A stretch of DNA of 54,520 nucleotides from Fibrobacter sp. UWT2 (lineage in GTDB: Bacteria > Fibrobacterota > Fibrobacteria > Fibrobacterales > Fibrobacteraceae), in NCBI RefSeq assembly GCF_900142545.1, contig NZ_FRBF01000019.1:1-54520 (forward strand). The letters run 5' to 3'. A program made the position numbers and the translations under genes. Under the pieces are notes generated by a model, which worked only from the letters and a program-made list of their open reading frames with translations, was not told the origin of the DNA and did no database searches. Below are positions 1 through 8,450 of this stretch, piece by piece. Numbering within the stretch: position 1 is the first letter of the stretch; each line of letters begins with the position of its first letter.

Positions 1-90
1 CGTTTAAACGGAATGAGCCCGGTTCAATACCGGACCCATAACTCAATTTTATCCTAACTTTAACCTGTCCAACTTTTTGGGGTCGGTTCA
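1..90. mobile_element. Probable terminal end of an IS3-family (IS150-like) element
   Basis: Read from position 90 leftward on the minus strand the sequence begins TGAACCGACCCCAAAAAG and continues TTGGACAGG. This closely resembles terminal inverted repeats of IS150-group IS3 elements as I remember them, including the TG...CA ends. The element body would lie to the left, outside the window. A short hairpin, CCGGT/ACCGG, is at about 19-33. No transposase coding sequence is visible here, so this may be an intact neighbour or a remnant. Confidence 0.4.
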
Positions 91-124
91 GGCGAGGGGG
101 TTGAGAGCTACGAAGTGCGAACCA

Positions 125-144
125 GGGGGAGGCTTCCCCCTTTT
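125..144 (+). terminator. Possible hairpin terminator
   Basis: Stem GGGGGA / TCCCCC with a four-base loop, followed by TTTT. A near copy of the same hairpin lies at 6057-6072, so it may be part of a dispersed intergenic repeat rather than a dedicated terminator. The following bases (about 145-176, GGATCC to AGGATGACA) look like the TCATCCTGAGC-type dispersed repeat. Confidence 0.35.
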
Positions 145-242
145 GGATCCTATCGCGCTTCGCGCTCCAGGATGACATTTCCTCCTTCTTACTTTTTATT
201 ATATATTTAAACAGGTTTGGTTGTGTGGGAAAGCGAGGCGAT

Positions 243-2138
243 ATGAAAAGAGTCAACGTGTTTTTTGCACTTTCTGCACTGATGGCGGGGCAGGCTTTTG
301 CGGCCGATTGGTACGCGAAGGAGACGCGATGGGCGGGGCATGACCCGGACATCATCCGTTATGAGGACGGCTATGCGCTTGCCACGACGGACAACCACAT
401 GCTCATGCAGTTTTCCGAAGACGCGCTGAACTGGAAGAACGGCGAACCTGCCATGCCGAAGTTTTCTCAGTGGCTTTACAAGTACGCACCGAACATGATT
501 GACATCTGGGCGCCCGATATTCATTATGTCGGTGGCGAATACCGCATGTACTATTGCGGTTCCGAGATGGGTATCCGCTCGTCAGGTATGGGCTTTATGT
601 CAAGTAAGGAAATCGACCCGACAAAACCCGGCTACGGCTGGACAGACCAGGGCGAGGTGATTCACACGGTCAAGAGCGATGCCTACAACGCGATTGACGC
701 GGCGGTGCTGAAGGACAACGATGGCAAGGTCTGGATGGCGTTTGGTTCGTGGGGCACGGGTATCCACATTCTGGAATTGAACGAAGAAACAGGCAAGGTG
801 AAAGACGGTGCGAAGATGATCAACATCGCGAACCGCGGCGGTTCGGGCATCGAGGGCGCAAGCCTCATCGAGCACGATGGTTATTACTATCTGTTTACGG
901 CATGGGATAACTGCTGCAAAAAGGGCGCAGACCTCGAAAACAATTCTTACAAGACGACGGTGGGACGCTCCAGTCGCATTGACGGCGGGTATGTGGACCG
1001 CAGCGGCAAGGCGCTCTTGAATGGCGGTGGCACGATTCTGTTGAGCCGTTACGGGCGCTACTACGGGCCTGCGGGCGGCGAGGCGTTTCAGGACGTGAAC
1101 CGCCAGCGTTTCGTGAATCATTACTACGACAAGAATGATGGTGGAAATTCTTATATCCAGGTCCGCGATATCGTCTATACGGACGATGGCTGGCCGGAAC
1201 TGGGGCAACCGTTCCTCGGGCGTTACCTGAGTGCGGAGGCGGAACAAGGCGCTTTGACGCATGTGGATATCTCGAGCAGTTCCGATGCGTCGAACGGAGA
1301 ATTTTGCGCCTACATCAATTACGAAGACAGCAAGATTCGCTTGCCGATGATTATCCCGCAGGCAGGCGACTACCTGATTCGCTACCGCTATGACAACAAC
1401 TGGACCGAAGACGGTGCAAATGGTAGTTCGCATTTTGTGAGCGTCAACGGCAAAAATCAGGAAGTGGAATTGCCGCTGACGGGCGCGTGGAGCGCGTTCC
1501 CTGAAAAGTCGGTGGTGTACATTCCCGCGAAACTCAAGCGTGGCTCGAACTTTATCGAGATTACGAAGGGCAAGCATTATGCGGAACTCGACCGTCTCGA
1601 CTTCTTGCGCATTATTCGCGATACGATTCCGGCGAACGGCTTCGATAACGGTATCCGCGTGCGACTCACCGAAAAAGATGAATTTGCCATCAAGGACGGC
1701 GGCTACGCAATTTTCGAGAATGTGATTACGGATTCCATCGTGGGCCCGGGCGTGCTTGTGCAGGTGAAGAACGGCGCAGGCGGAACGCTGAACATTCGCA
1801 AGGAAAGTAAGAAGGGCGACGTGATTTCGAAATGTGAATTGCCCTCGGCGGGCGATGCCACCAAGTGGGTTGACGTGCGCTGCACCAACCTTCCGGAACT
1901 CAAGGGCGTGCAAGACTTTTACCTGACGGCGGAAGGCCTCGGCGGCGAAACGCTCCTTGGGAACATCAAGTTTGACGAAGGAATCAAGGATACGACGACA
2001 TCAATTCGCCGCATTGGCGGTCGCGACGAGCGGCCCCTCCGTGCGGGCGACATGCAGCTTCCGGCGCAGAATAAAAAATACCGCGACCTCAAAGGCCGGC
2101 GGTATGATAAGCAAATTCCGTATCGGGTGATGTTCTAG
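243..2138 (+). CDS. Secreted GH43 arabinanase-like glycoside hydrolase with CBM6-like modules
   Basis: Predicted to hydrolyse arabinan or arabinoxylan side chains outside the cytoplasm. Residues 1-20 form a signal peptide ending AFA. The five-bladed GH43 domain covers about 25-325: Asp34 in HDPD (base), Asp152 in IDAAV (pKa modulator) and Glu204 in GIEG (acid) fit the family triad, and WAPD is at 89-92. A CBM6-like module follows at about 330-458, then a second beta-rich module (about 465-590) and a basic tail ending DLKGRRYDKQIPYRVMF. The ATG at 243 is preferred over the in-frame GTG at 225 because it is preceded by a purine-rich stretch and starts the signal peptide. A TATATT box at 202-207 could be its promoter. 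The endo-1,5-alpha-arabinanase assignment is the best guess; exact substrate is uncertain. Confidence 0.85.
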   Translation: MKRVNVFFALSALMAGQAFAADWYAKETRWAGHDPDIIRYEDGYALATTDNHMLMQFSEDALNWKNGEPAMPKFSQWLYKYAPNMIDIWAPDIHYVGGEYRMYYCGSEMGIRSSGMGFMSSKEIDPTKPGYGWTDQGEVIHTVKSDAYNAIDAAVLKDNDGKVWMAFGSWGTGIHILELNEETGKVKDGAKMINIANRGGSGIEGASLIEHDGYYYLFTAWDNCCKKGADLENNSYKTTVGRSSRIDGGYVDRSGKALLNGGGTILLSRYGRYYGPAGGEAFQDVNRQRFVNHYYDKNDGGNSYIQVRDIVYTDDGWPELGQPFLGRYLSAEAEQGALTHVDISSSSDASNGEFCAYINYEDSKIRLPMIIPQAGDYLIRYRYDNNWTEDGANGSSHFVSVNGKNQEVELPLTGAWSAFPEKSVVYIPAKLKRGSNFIEITKGKHYAELDRLDFLRIIRDTIPANGFDNGIRVRLTEKDEFAIKDGGYAIFENVITDSIVGPGVLVQVKNGAGGTLNIRKESKKGDVISKCELPSAGDATKWVDVRCTNLPELKGVQDFYLTAEGLGGETLLGNIKFDEGIKDTTTSIRRIGGRDERPLRAGDMQLPAQNKKYRDLKGRRYDKQIPYRVMF

Positions 2139-2141
2139 GCT

Positions 2142-3107
2142 TTATTTGGCCCAGTCCCTATACTTGATCCAGATGTGCAGCCAGATTCGGGCGACGGAAT
2201 CAATGGCGTCGCTGAAAATCATGGTGCTGTACATCTCGAAATATTTGCCCCATTCTGTTTCTGTTTCGAATTCCTTTATGGATTTCGTGTTTTCGAAATT
2301 TTCGGGAATCAAGAAATACGAGAACAGGTAGGAATACTGGGAGACGGCGCTCATGAAGTCCCACACGTTGTTGTTCTTGCCGCCCCAACTGTGCATGTAC
2401 TTTCTTTTGGCGATTTCCGTTTCTACGTTGGTAGTGAATGCGCTAGATGCTATCGGAAGCGGGTAACCGTCCGGGTCGTAGAAGAATCGGTTGTTGTCCT
2501 TGTCAATTTTGTAGGCCTTGCTAATGGCGTCTTCCCATTTCTTTTCGATGCCGCCGTGAATGCCCTTGCCGTCGGAATAGGGGCGACAGTCGCAGTGCAG
2601 GGGCATGTGGCAGTCGGCAATGTAGTGGCTCAAAATGAAGAATCGCATGGCGATGTGGTTGCCCGATGTTGCGATGGGGCAGCCTTTTTCTTCGCGGTTG
2701 AGCATTTTGAAGTTGTCGATGATGCTGTGCGAAACTGCTTCGCAGCGGTCTGCGCAGTTGCCGCCTTCGATGTTGTAGGGTTTGCCCTTGAGCGGCGATT
2801 CTTTGGACATCTTGGTGTAAATGCTGTGGGTCGAGGGCAAGCTGCCGAAGGTGTTGTAGGTGCCGTCTTCAGCAGGGCGGTATTTGACGATGTGGCTGGT
2901 GGCCATGTCCTTGAAAACATCGTCGGGGTACCAGGCTCCCTTAATCACGAAGTCGCGGTAGTCCTTGAACCATTTGACCAAAGCCTTGGCTTCGGTGCGG
3001 ACTTTGTCGGTGACGCCTGCAATTACATTTTCGTCGGTAGTGGTGGCAATAATTTCCAAACGCTTGATCGCCATAAAGGCAATCCATGCATGAGAATATT
3101 TTTTCAT
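2142..3107 (-). CDS. S1/P1 nuclease / zinc-dependent phospholipase C-like protein
   Basis: 321 residues. The segment HYIADCHMPLHCD matches the HxxxDxHxPLH zinc-binding core of the S1/P1 nuclease and zinc-dependent phospholipase C fold, and the N-terminal SHAW resembles the other metal-binding end of this fold. I infer a trinuclear-zinc phosphoesterase acting on nucleic acid or phospholipid; which one cannot be told. No clear signal peptide is visible, which is odd because most relatives are exported. The leader contains AAGGAG upstream of the ATG and a TATATT box inside a perfect inverted repeat (3120-3144). The gene is convergent with the GH43 gene, with only three bases between the stops. 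Confidence 0.6.
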   Translation of the reverse strand: MKKYSHAWIAFMAIKRLEIIATTTDENVIAGVTDKVRTEAKALVKWFKDYRDFVIKGAWYPDDVFKDMATSHIVKYRPAEDGTYNTFGSLPSTHSIYTKMSKESPLKGKPYNIEGGNCADRCEAVSHSIIDNFKMLNREEKGCPIATSGNHIAMRFFILSHYIADCHMPLHCDCRPYSDGKGIHGGIEKKWEDAISKAYKIDKDNNRFFYDPDGYPLPIASSAFTTNVETEIAKRKYMHSWGGKNNNVWDFMSAVSQYSYLFSYFLIPENFENTKSIKEFETETEWGKYFEMYSTMIFSDAIDSVARIWLHIWIKYRDWAK

Positions 3108-3119
3108 GCTAAAAGGCTC

Positions 3120-3144
3120 CTTTTTCTTAAAATATAAGAAAAAG
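3120..3144 (-). promoter_or_regulatory. Palindrome overlapping the -10 box of the S1/P1-like gene
   Basis: Ten-base arms CTTTTTCTTA / TAAGAAAAAG flank AAATA. On the minus strand TATATT lies within the palindrome, 13-33 bases before the start codon at 3107. This arrangement suggests an operator overlapping the promoter. The regulator is unknown, and an mRNA 5' hairpin is an alternative. Confidence 0.45.
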
Positions 3145-3197
3145 AAATACCTTGTATGGTAAATGTACTACAAAAGAATCGGTAACGCAGTTATGTA

Positions 3198-4121
3198 CTA
3201 AAAGAGTACCAACAGGTTCAGACCTGTAGCGGCATTTGCAACATTAAAGGTGGGGGTCACGAAGATTTGGGCTTCGCTGCGGCGAAGTTTACCACTTTTG
3301 TAGTATTCGTATGTTTCTTCGTTCTTGATTCGCTGGTGCTTGTGGCCAACATCCCTATGAATGGCGTAGATGTTGTAAATCGTGAGAGGGAGGCCGCCGG
3401 CGACCAATGGCACTCCTATAATAAAACAGGCGACGTCGTTGAGCGCATTGTCAAGATCGTCTGAACCGCCGGCCATCGATGCCAAGACGATTACGCCTAA
3501 TGTGGTGACGCCAACGCCGGCAATTGTGCCTATGACATTTTCGGCAATGCTTTCCTGAGAGCGCTCTTTTTCGATTTCTTCGATAAAGTAGGAGTCGTAA
3601 TCGTGTGACGGATCCAGGGCGAGTTGTTCGGCTACGAGTGTGTTGTATGCAACGGAGTCGCTTGCGGTTTCGGCCGGTTCGGTTGCGCCGGTTTTACGCG
3701 ATTGATATAATTGATGGGCGCGTTCGTATGTCATGCGGCGCTTTGCGTGCGCTTTGCTTTCGTTAATTCCGCTGATATTTGCGGTTAAAATCGTTACACC
3801 CGATACCAAAAGCGGCATCGCTAGAATCGCTCCCGTGGCTCCTTCGTTGGATAATCCGGTCATAACAGTAAGTCCAAGACCGGTCAATAAGGCGCCAGAA
3901 ATAGAACCCAAAACATTTAACCCGATTCCTTCTTGATTTCGTTCGTTTTCAATCTGGTTCTGGTAGTAAATATCGTAAGAATGCTTTGTGTCTAAGGCAA
4001 GCTGTTCTGCGATAAGGGAATCGGTATAGAACAACGAATCCGTCTTGTTGGTGTCCGGGGTGCCTTGTGCAAAGTTGAAAACGATGGCTAGCAGTATAAA
4101 AACGAGCGACTTTTTGAGCAT
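3198..4121 (-). CDS. Exported membrane protein with internal duplication, unknown function
   Basis: 307 residues with an N-terminal signal peptide (about 1-20, ending AQG). Two homologous halves are visible: each has the pattern AEQLALDxxHxYDxY, then an acidic E..ER.QE.I segment, then a Gly-rich hydrophobic pair of helices (GSISGALLTGLGLTV and GTIAGVGVTTLGVIV). The first copy is at about 35-115 and the second at about 160-245, with a KxKxxxxYExxxxYYxSGK-like tail after each hydrophobic part. I recognise no family. The promoter region (TATATT on the minus strand near 4160) is back to back with that of thiS. Confidence 0.65.
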   Translation of the reverse strand: MLKKSLVFILLAIVFNFAQGTPDTNKTDSLFYTDSLIAEQLALDTKHSYDIYYQNQIENERNQEGIGLNVLGSISGALLTGLGLTVMTGLSNEGATGAILAMPLLVSGVTILTANISGINESKAHAKRRMTYERAHQLYQSRKTGATEPAETASDSVAYNTLVAEQLALDPSHDYDSYFIEEIEKERSQESIAENVIGTIAGVGVTTLGVIVLASMAGGSDDLDNALNDVACFIIGVPLVAGGLPLTIYNIYAIHRDVGHKHQRIKNEETYEYYKSGKLRRSEAQIFVTPTFNVANAATGLNLLVLF

Positions 4122-4190
4122 GATTCTGCAATTTGGGTTGAAAGGTTCATTTGAAATATAAGATAATTATTTGAATTTGTTCTAATTTTT

Positions 4191-4203
4191 TATATTTGAG
4201 CTA
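4191..4203 (+). promoter_or_regulatory. Leaderless-type promoter of thiS
   Basis: TATATT at 4191-4196 followed by exactly six bases and the ATG at 4203, so the expected transcription start is the A of the start codon. No Shine-Dalgarno sequence can fit. Confidence 0.55.
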
Positions 4204-4397
4204 TGCTTACCATAAATGGACAGAGTGTCGATGCGGCGGGCAAGACTGTTGCCGAGTACCTTGCAGAAGCTGGGTACAATACCGTGCGCATCGCTGTGGA
4301 ACGGAACGAAGAAATTGTTCCGAAGGCGAAGTATGCCGAAACGTTGCTGGCCGACGGCGACGTAGTCGAGGTCGTGAACTTTGTAGGCGGCGGGTGA
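4203..4397 (+). CDS. thiS: Sulfur carrier protein ThiS
   Basis: 64 residues with the ubiquitin-like ThiS pattern: MLTINGQSV start, a central RIAVERNEEIVPKA segment and the obligatory C-terminal GlyGly end (VEVVNFVGGG). Its C-terminus is adenylated by ThiF and converted to a thiocarboxylate that donates sulfur to ThiG for the thiazole ring of thiamine. The stop overlaps the thiF start (TGATG), which implies translational coupling. Predicted to be translated from a leaderless mRNA. Confidence 0.93.
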   Translation: MLTINGQSVDAAGKTVAEYLAEAGYNTVRIAVERNEEIVPKAKYAETLLADGDVVEVVNFVGGG

Positions 4398-5062
4398 TGA
4401 CTGCTGATCTTTCGCAGATGCGCGAACCTTCTCGCATGCCTTCGCAGAACGAGATGCACGCTGCGCTTGAAAAACGACAGGGCGCAGAAGCCGTGTGTAA
4501 GTTGCAGGCGGCAACGGTTGCTGTTTGCGGTTTGGGCGGCCTGGGTTCGAATATTGCGATTTCTTTGGCGCGAGCCGGTGTCGGCAAACTCATTCTGATT
4601 GATTTTGATCATGTTGATGTGACGAATTTGCATCGCCAGCAGTATAAGGCGTGCCAGGTGGGCATGCCGAAGCCCGATGCCTTGCTTGCTAACTTGAAAG
4701 AGATTGCACCGTATACGGAGTATGAAACGCATTTCGAAAAGGTGACTGCCGAAAATGCGGAGGCGTTGCTTGCCAAGGCCGACGTGATTTGCGAGGCGTT
4801 TGACAATGCCGAGGCGAAGGCGATGCTTGTGAACACGGTGCTTGAAAATATGCCCGAAAAGTTCTTGGTTGCGGCTTCTGGCATGGCGGGCTACGACAGC
4901 GGAAATTCAATTACGACTCGCAAGGTGACCAAGCGCTTTTATGTTTGCGGTGACGGCAAAAGCGACGTGAACGACGGAATCGGGCTCATTGCGCCCCGCG
5001 TGATGCTTTGCGCCGCTCACCAGGCTTTGGCTGTTATCCGCTTGATTCTTGGGTTAGAGTAG
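4397..5062 (+). CDS. thiF: ThiS adenylyltransferase ThiF (short form)
   Basis: 221 residues. The ATP-binding Rossmann motif [10 protein letters not shown] and the following [16 protein letters not shown] are typical of E1-like ThiF/MoeB enzymes. It lacks the CxxC zinc pairs of E. coli ThiF and MoeB and fits the shorter ThiF type found with thiS and thiG in anaerobes. Start chosen at the ATG overlapping the thiS stop; a longer upstream reading would overlap all of thiS. It activates ThiS by adenylation. Confidence 0.88.
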   Translation: MTADLSQMREPSRMPSQNEMHAALEKRQGAEAVCKLQAATVAVCGLGGLGSNIAISLARAGVGKLILIDFDHVDVTNLHRQQYKACQVGMPKPDALLANLKEIAPYTEYETHFEKVTAENAEALLAKADVICEAFDNAEAKAMLVNTVLENMPEKFLVAASGMAGYDSGNSITTRKVTKRFYVCGDGKSDVNDGIGLIAPRVMLCAAHQALAVIRLILGLE

Positions 5063-5081
5063 CATCTCGTTTCCGATGTCG

Positions 5082-5099
5082 TCCTGACGAATGTCAGGA
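5082..5099 (+). terminator. Hairpin between thiF and thiG (weak terminator or repeat)
   Basis: TCCTGAC-GAAT-GTCAGGA with flanking CCGA/TCGG, followed by a T-rich stretch. It could reduce readthrough before the separate thiG promoter (TGCTATATTTT near 5124-5132). It also resembles the dispersed TCCTGA-type repeat seen elsewhere in the window. Confidence 0.35.
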
Positions 5100-5154
5100 T
5101 CGGATTTGTTTTGTTGAACTTTGCTATATTTTGCCTTGCAAAAAAGAAGGCTTT

Positions 5155-5922
5155 ATGGACGACAAACTCGTTATCGGTGGTCACGAATTTAATTCCCGCT
5201 TTATTTTAGGTTCCGGCAAGTATTCCCTCAAGCTGATTGAGGCTGCTGTGCGCGATGCTGGCGCAGAGATTGTCACTCTCGCCGTGCGCCGTGCAAACAC
5301 CAAGGATCACGAAAATATTTTGGATTACATTCCGAAGGGCGTAACGTTGTTGCCGAATACGTCCGGCGCACGCAACGCCGCCGAAGCGGTGCGCATCGCG
5401 CGTCTTTCCCGCGAACTCGGCTGCGGTGATTTCGTCAAGATCGAAATCATGCGCGACACGAAGTACCTTTTACCCGATAACTACGAAACCATCAAGGCGA
5501 CTGAAACTTTGGCGAAAGAAGGTTTCGTAGTAATGCCGTATATGTATCCGGATCTGAACGTGGCGCGCGACCTCGCTAACGCGGGTGCCGCAGCCGTGAT
5601 GCCGCTTGCCGCTCCGATTGGGTCTAACAAGGGACTTTCGACTCGCGAATTCATCCAGATTCTCATTGATGAAATCGACCTCCCGATTATTGTGGACGCG
5701 GGCATCGGCAAACCGTCTGAAGCTTGCGCCGCCATGGAAATGGGCGCTGCCGCGATTATGGCGAATACCGCACTTGCAACCGCTGGCGATTTGCCGATGA
5801 TGGCTCAGAGCTTCAAGCTTGCAATTGAAGCAGGTCGAAAGGCATATCTCGCTGGCCTTGGCCGTGTGCTGACCCGCGGAGCTTCTGCCTCTGACCCGCT
5901 CACGGGTTTCTTGAGAGATTAA
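5155..5922 (+). CDS. thiG: Thiazole synthase ThiG
   Basis: 255 residues. It condenses deoxyxylulose phosphate, ThiS-thiocarboxylate and dehydroglycine (or equivalent) to thiazole phosphate in the cytoplasm. Visible signatures are [12 protein letters not shown], the Schiff-base lysine region [21 protein letters not shown] and the phosphate-binding [11 protein letters not shown] with [10 protein letters not shown]. Start chosen at 5155, preceded by AGAAGG; the frame stays open upstream but that part overlaps thiF. thiH or thiO, needed for the third substrate, is not in this window. Confidence 0.95.
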   Translation: MDDKLVIGGHEFNSRFILGSGKYSLKLIEAAVRDAGAEIVTLAVRRANTKDHENILDYIPKGVTLLPNTSGARNAAEAVRIARLSRELGCGDFVKIEIMRDTKYLLPDNYETIKATETLAKEGFVVMPYMYPDLNVARDLANAGAAAVMPLAAPIGSNKGLSTREFIQILIDEIDLPIIVDAGIGKPSEACAAMEMGAAAIMANTALATAGDLPMMAQSFKLAIEAGRKAYLAGLGRVLTRGASASDPLTGFLRD

Positions 5923-5929
5923 AATCGGG

Positions 5930-6016
5930 GTTTTAGGGGCTTCGCCCCACCTTGGTGGCCATGCGCACTAAGGAGTAAAACTCCTAAGTGCTGTCCGCCC
6001 TAGGCGAAGGGGTAAT
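5930..6016. repeat. Structured palindromic intergenic element
   Basis: Nested inverted repeats: an outer CTTCGCC/GGCGAAG pair encloses an inner stem GCACTAAGGAGT-AAA-ACTCCTAAGTGC with a single mismatch. It lies between the thiG stop and a bidirectional terminator. It could be a REP or MITE-like element or a small structured RNA; no ORF is evident. Confidence 0.45.
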
Positions 6017-6020
6017 GAAA

Positions 6021-6049
6021 AAAAGAGCGCTTAAAAAGCGCTCTTTTTT
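6021..6049. terminator. Bidirectional terminator between thiG and the DUF748 gene
   Basis: Near-perfect stem AAGAGCGCTT / AAGCGCTCTT with A-run before and T-run after, so it works for both convergent transcripts. Confidence 0.8.
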
Positions 6050-6085
6050 GTAGTGAGGGGGATTCTTCCCCCTTCAAACTGTTTA

Positions 6086-6117
6086 CAGTCTACTTCCTAC
6101 TTCCTACTTCTTACTGA
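6086..6117. repeat. 7-bp-period array (CAGTCTA CTTCCTA CTTCCTA CTTCTTA)
   Basis: Four consecutive heptamers of the same family as the arrays at 9340, 11109, 19037, 20653, 23306 and 28681. It ends at the stop codon of the minus-strand DUF748 gene. Confidence 0.6.
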
Positions 6118-8369
6118 ACATCAACCTGTACCTTGTACATGGCCTTGCGCTGGGTGAGTGCGCCGCGCGGGGCGGTAGTCACGGTGACGTTTTTCTTGGT
6201 CACGCCGGGTTGCTGCTGCAAGGTCTTGAGGAGTTCCTGGTTGCGGGCTTCGGCCATGGCGAGGATTTCCTTTTCCATGGTCTTGCGGTCCAGTTCCTTG
6301 GCGTGTTCTGCGGCGTAAGCGGCGTAGGCGCTGTCCTTGTCTTCGATGGCGACAATGGCCTTTTCGTCGAGTTCGTTGAGCGTCGTCTTGTTCTGCGTGG
6401 CCTTGTAGAAGTCGGTCTTGAGCTTGTGCGTCTTGTAGGCTTCAACGGTCTTTTTCATGTTGAAGTTCTGCACAAAGTTCATCTTGAGTTTCTTGTCCTT
6501 GGCGAGTGCTTCGACCATCTTCTGGGCCTTGGCGAACTGTTCGCTGGTAAAGGAGCTTGCAAGCGGATCGATAAAGATTTCGTCGTTCTTGCCGAGGTCG
6601 ATACCCACAACGCCTGCGCCCGTGGCGGCCACGTTACCTACGACCTTGAGCGGCGAGAGAGCCACCTTGATGAGCAAATTCATCACGGTCTGCCATACGA
6701 TCTTCAGGTAAGAGAATTCCGGGTCCTTCACGTTGCCCTTCACGGGAACATCGAACTGAATCTTGTCATCTTTATCCTTGAGAATATAGAGACCGACCTT
6801 CATGGGAACGGTGTATTCCGGGTCGGTGGAGCCGTCCTTGTCACCGACGTCGATGTTGTAGATGTCGATAGTGTTCTTACTTTCGATGTTCCAGTCGTTC
6901 ATCTTGTTTTCGCTGGCGAATGCCATGGTGCCCGAGCTGATGGGGTAGCCGGTGTAGTGGTGGCTATACGGCGAGAAATGCTTGAGGGCGAGGTTCTTCA
7001 CGCTGATGTAGGCGTCCATGGTGCCGATGTCGGAAAGTGCGCCCTTGTACTTGAGCGTGAGTGCGCCACCTTCGGGGAAGGCTGCAGAAACGTTGATGGT
7101 GCAGGGGGTGTTGAAGTTGATGTTGGAACCGTTGACAGCGATGTTGCTCACCTTGTAATTGAACGGCTGCTTCGGAGTATGGTCGCTTGCGGATACGTTG
7201 GTGTTCACGACCTGCAGCTTGTTGATTACGGCCTTGAGCGGTTTGGACTTTTCGGCGGTCTTGGGATCTTCCTTTTCTGCAGGTTCTGCAGAAGCCTTCT
7301 TGGGCTTGTTCAGCGGTTCAAGCAAAACGTCGATGTTGGTCTTGCCATCCTTGTAAAGATCCAGGTGTGCGTAAGCGCCATCCACAATCACGGAATCTAC
7401 GCGGAAGTCCATTTCGTTCACGTTTGCCTTGGCAATGCCAACGCCTACGTGTGCAACGCCGATGGTCTTGCCGCTGGTTTCGGTGAGCTTGATGCCGTCT
7501 ACCGAGACGGTGCCGCTCACGTTCGAAGAGAGAACGTTGTTCACGTTGCCTGCCACGTTCAGGTCAACCCCGAGGGAGCCTTCGAAATCCTTGAACTTGA
7601 TGAAGTCGTTCAAGTAGGGCTTTGCAATGGCGAGGGCGAGCTTGTTGAGCGTGACATTCACGCCGAAGTCCTGCGTCTTCATGTTGAACTGCACCTTGAC
7701 GCCGAGGTCGCCACCGTTTGCGAACTTGAGGTTCACGCCGATGTCGGTGTTCTTGTTGCTGAAGTAGACGGCGGGAATGGCAACGGAGAAGTCCTGGATA
7801 TGGATCTTGGAACCCACCTTGAGGTCTTCGTAAATGATGTTGCCTTTTTCAAGAGTGATGTTTTCGATGGCGACGCTGAATCCGCCCAAGGCTTCGGAGG
7901 GGTCGAGGTTCAGGGCCTGAGCAGAGTCGGTTGCCGTGGTGTCGGCCTTGGGTTCTTCCTTGGCGGCGGTGTCGCTGGCCGTGGAATCGGCGGCAAACTT
8001 GTTCAAGATGTCGCTAAAGTTGAACTTATCGCCTCTTTGCGCTACACGGGTGTAGAGGCCTTTCAAGTAGATTTCGCTCACGCTAATTTCTTTCTTGAGC
8101 AGGTGCGTGGGGTTCACGTTGATGCGGAACTTTTCGAAGGCCACGAAGGGGGTGGTGCCATCGGGTTCGTAGATGGCGAAATCGTCGACGGAGACGGTAA
8201 ACGATAACGGGCTGAATTCCACGTTTTCGATTTTCATCTTGCGACCGATGAGTTCGTTGGAGTGTTCGACCACGTAGTCTTTTGCGATGCCGGGGGCGAC
8301 TTTGAGTGCGACAATGACGAGAATGACCAGTGCCGCGAGAACGATAAGGGCGATATAACGTTTCTTCAT
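6111..8369 (-). CDS. DUF748/AsmA-like envelope protein
   Basis: 752 residues with a single N-terminal membrane anchor (about 5-25) and then a long beta-rich periplasmic region typical of DUF748 proteins: IGRKMKIENVEFSPLSFTVS near the start, repeated FxV/IxxxxLxxG strands, an Ala/Asp/Thr-rich low-complexity stretch around 130-155, a Lys/Glu/Pro-rich stretch around 350-375, and a C-terminal helical part with DPLASSFTSEQFAKAQKMVEAL-like sequence. AsmA-type repeats are linked to lipid transfer between membranes; that role here is inference. Divergent from the nucleotidyltransferase gene with an 81-base gap. Confidence 0.75.
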   Translation of the reverse strand: MKKRYIALIVLAALVILVIVALKVAPGIAKDYVVEHSNELIGRKMKIENVEFSPLSFTVSVDDFAIYEPDGTTPFVAFEKFRINVNPTHLLKKEISVSEIYLKGLYTRVAQRGDKFNFSDILNKFAADSTASDTAAKEEPKADTTATDSAQALNLDPSEALGGFSVAIENITLEKGNIIYEDLKVGSKIHIQDFSVAIPAVYFSNKNTDIGVNLKFANGGDLGVKVQFNMKTQDFGVNVTLNKLALAIAKPYLNDFIKFKDFEGSLGVDLNVAGNVNNVLSSNVSGTVSVDGIKLTETSGKTIGVAHVGVGIAKANVNEMDFRVDSVIVDGAYAHLDLYKDGKTNIDVLLEPLNKPKKASAEPAEKEDPKTAEKSKPLKAVINKLQVVNTNVSASDHTPKQPFNYKVSNIAVNGSNINFNTPCTINVSAAFPEGGALTLKYKGALSDIGTMDAYISVKNLALKHFSPYSHHYTGYPISSGTMAFASENKMNDWNIESKNTIDIYNIDVGDKDGSTDPEYTVPMKVGLYILKDKDDKIQFDVPVKGNVKDPEFSYLKIVWQTVMNLLIKVALSPLKVVGNVAATGAGVVGIDLGKNDEIFIDPLASSFTSEQFAKAQKMVEALAKDKKLKMNFVQNFNMKKTVEAYKTHKLKTDFYKATQNKTTLNELDEKAIVAIEDKDSAYAAYAAEHAKELDRKTMEKEILAMAEARNQELLKTLQQQPGVTKKNVTVTTAPRGALTQRKAMYKVQVDVQ

Positions 8370-8450
8370 GGTGCCTTAAAAATAGAATTCTTACTTTGCA
8401 GAAGTGTGTTAATTTTTTTTAGAACGCCTTTTTCTATCTTTATACATATA

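Noticed and set aside
4397-5062. Naming thiF as moeB
   Set aside because: Its overlap with thiS, downstream thiG, and lack of zinc CxxC pairs favour ThiF.
5008-5154. Longer thiG frame starting inside thiF
   Set aside because: Conserved ThiG sequence begins at the ATG at 5155, which has a ribosome-binding site.
6210-8207. 665-codon plus-strand frame opposite the DUF748 gene
   Set aside because: Val/Gly/Asp-rich sequence without family features; the minus-strand frame has a membrane anchor and DUF748 pattern.
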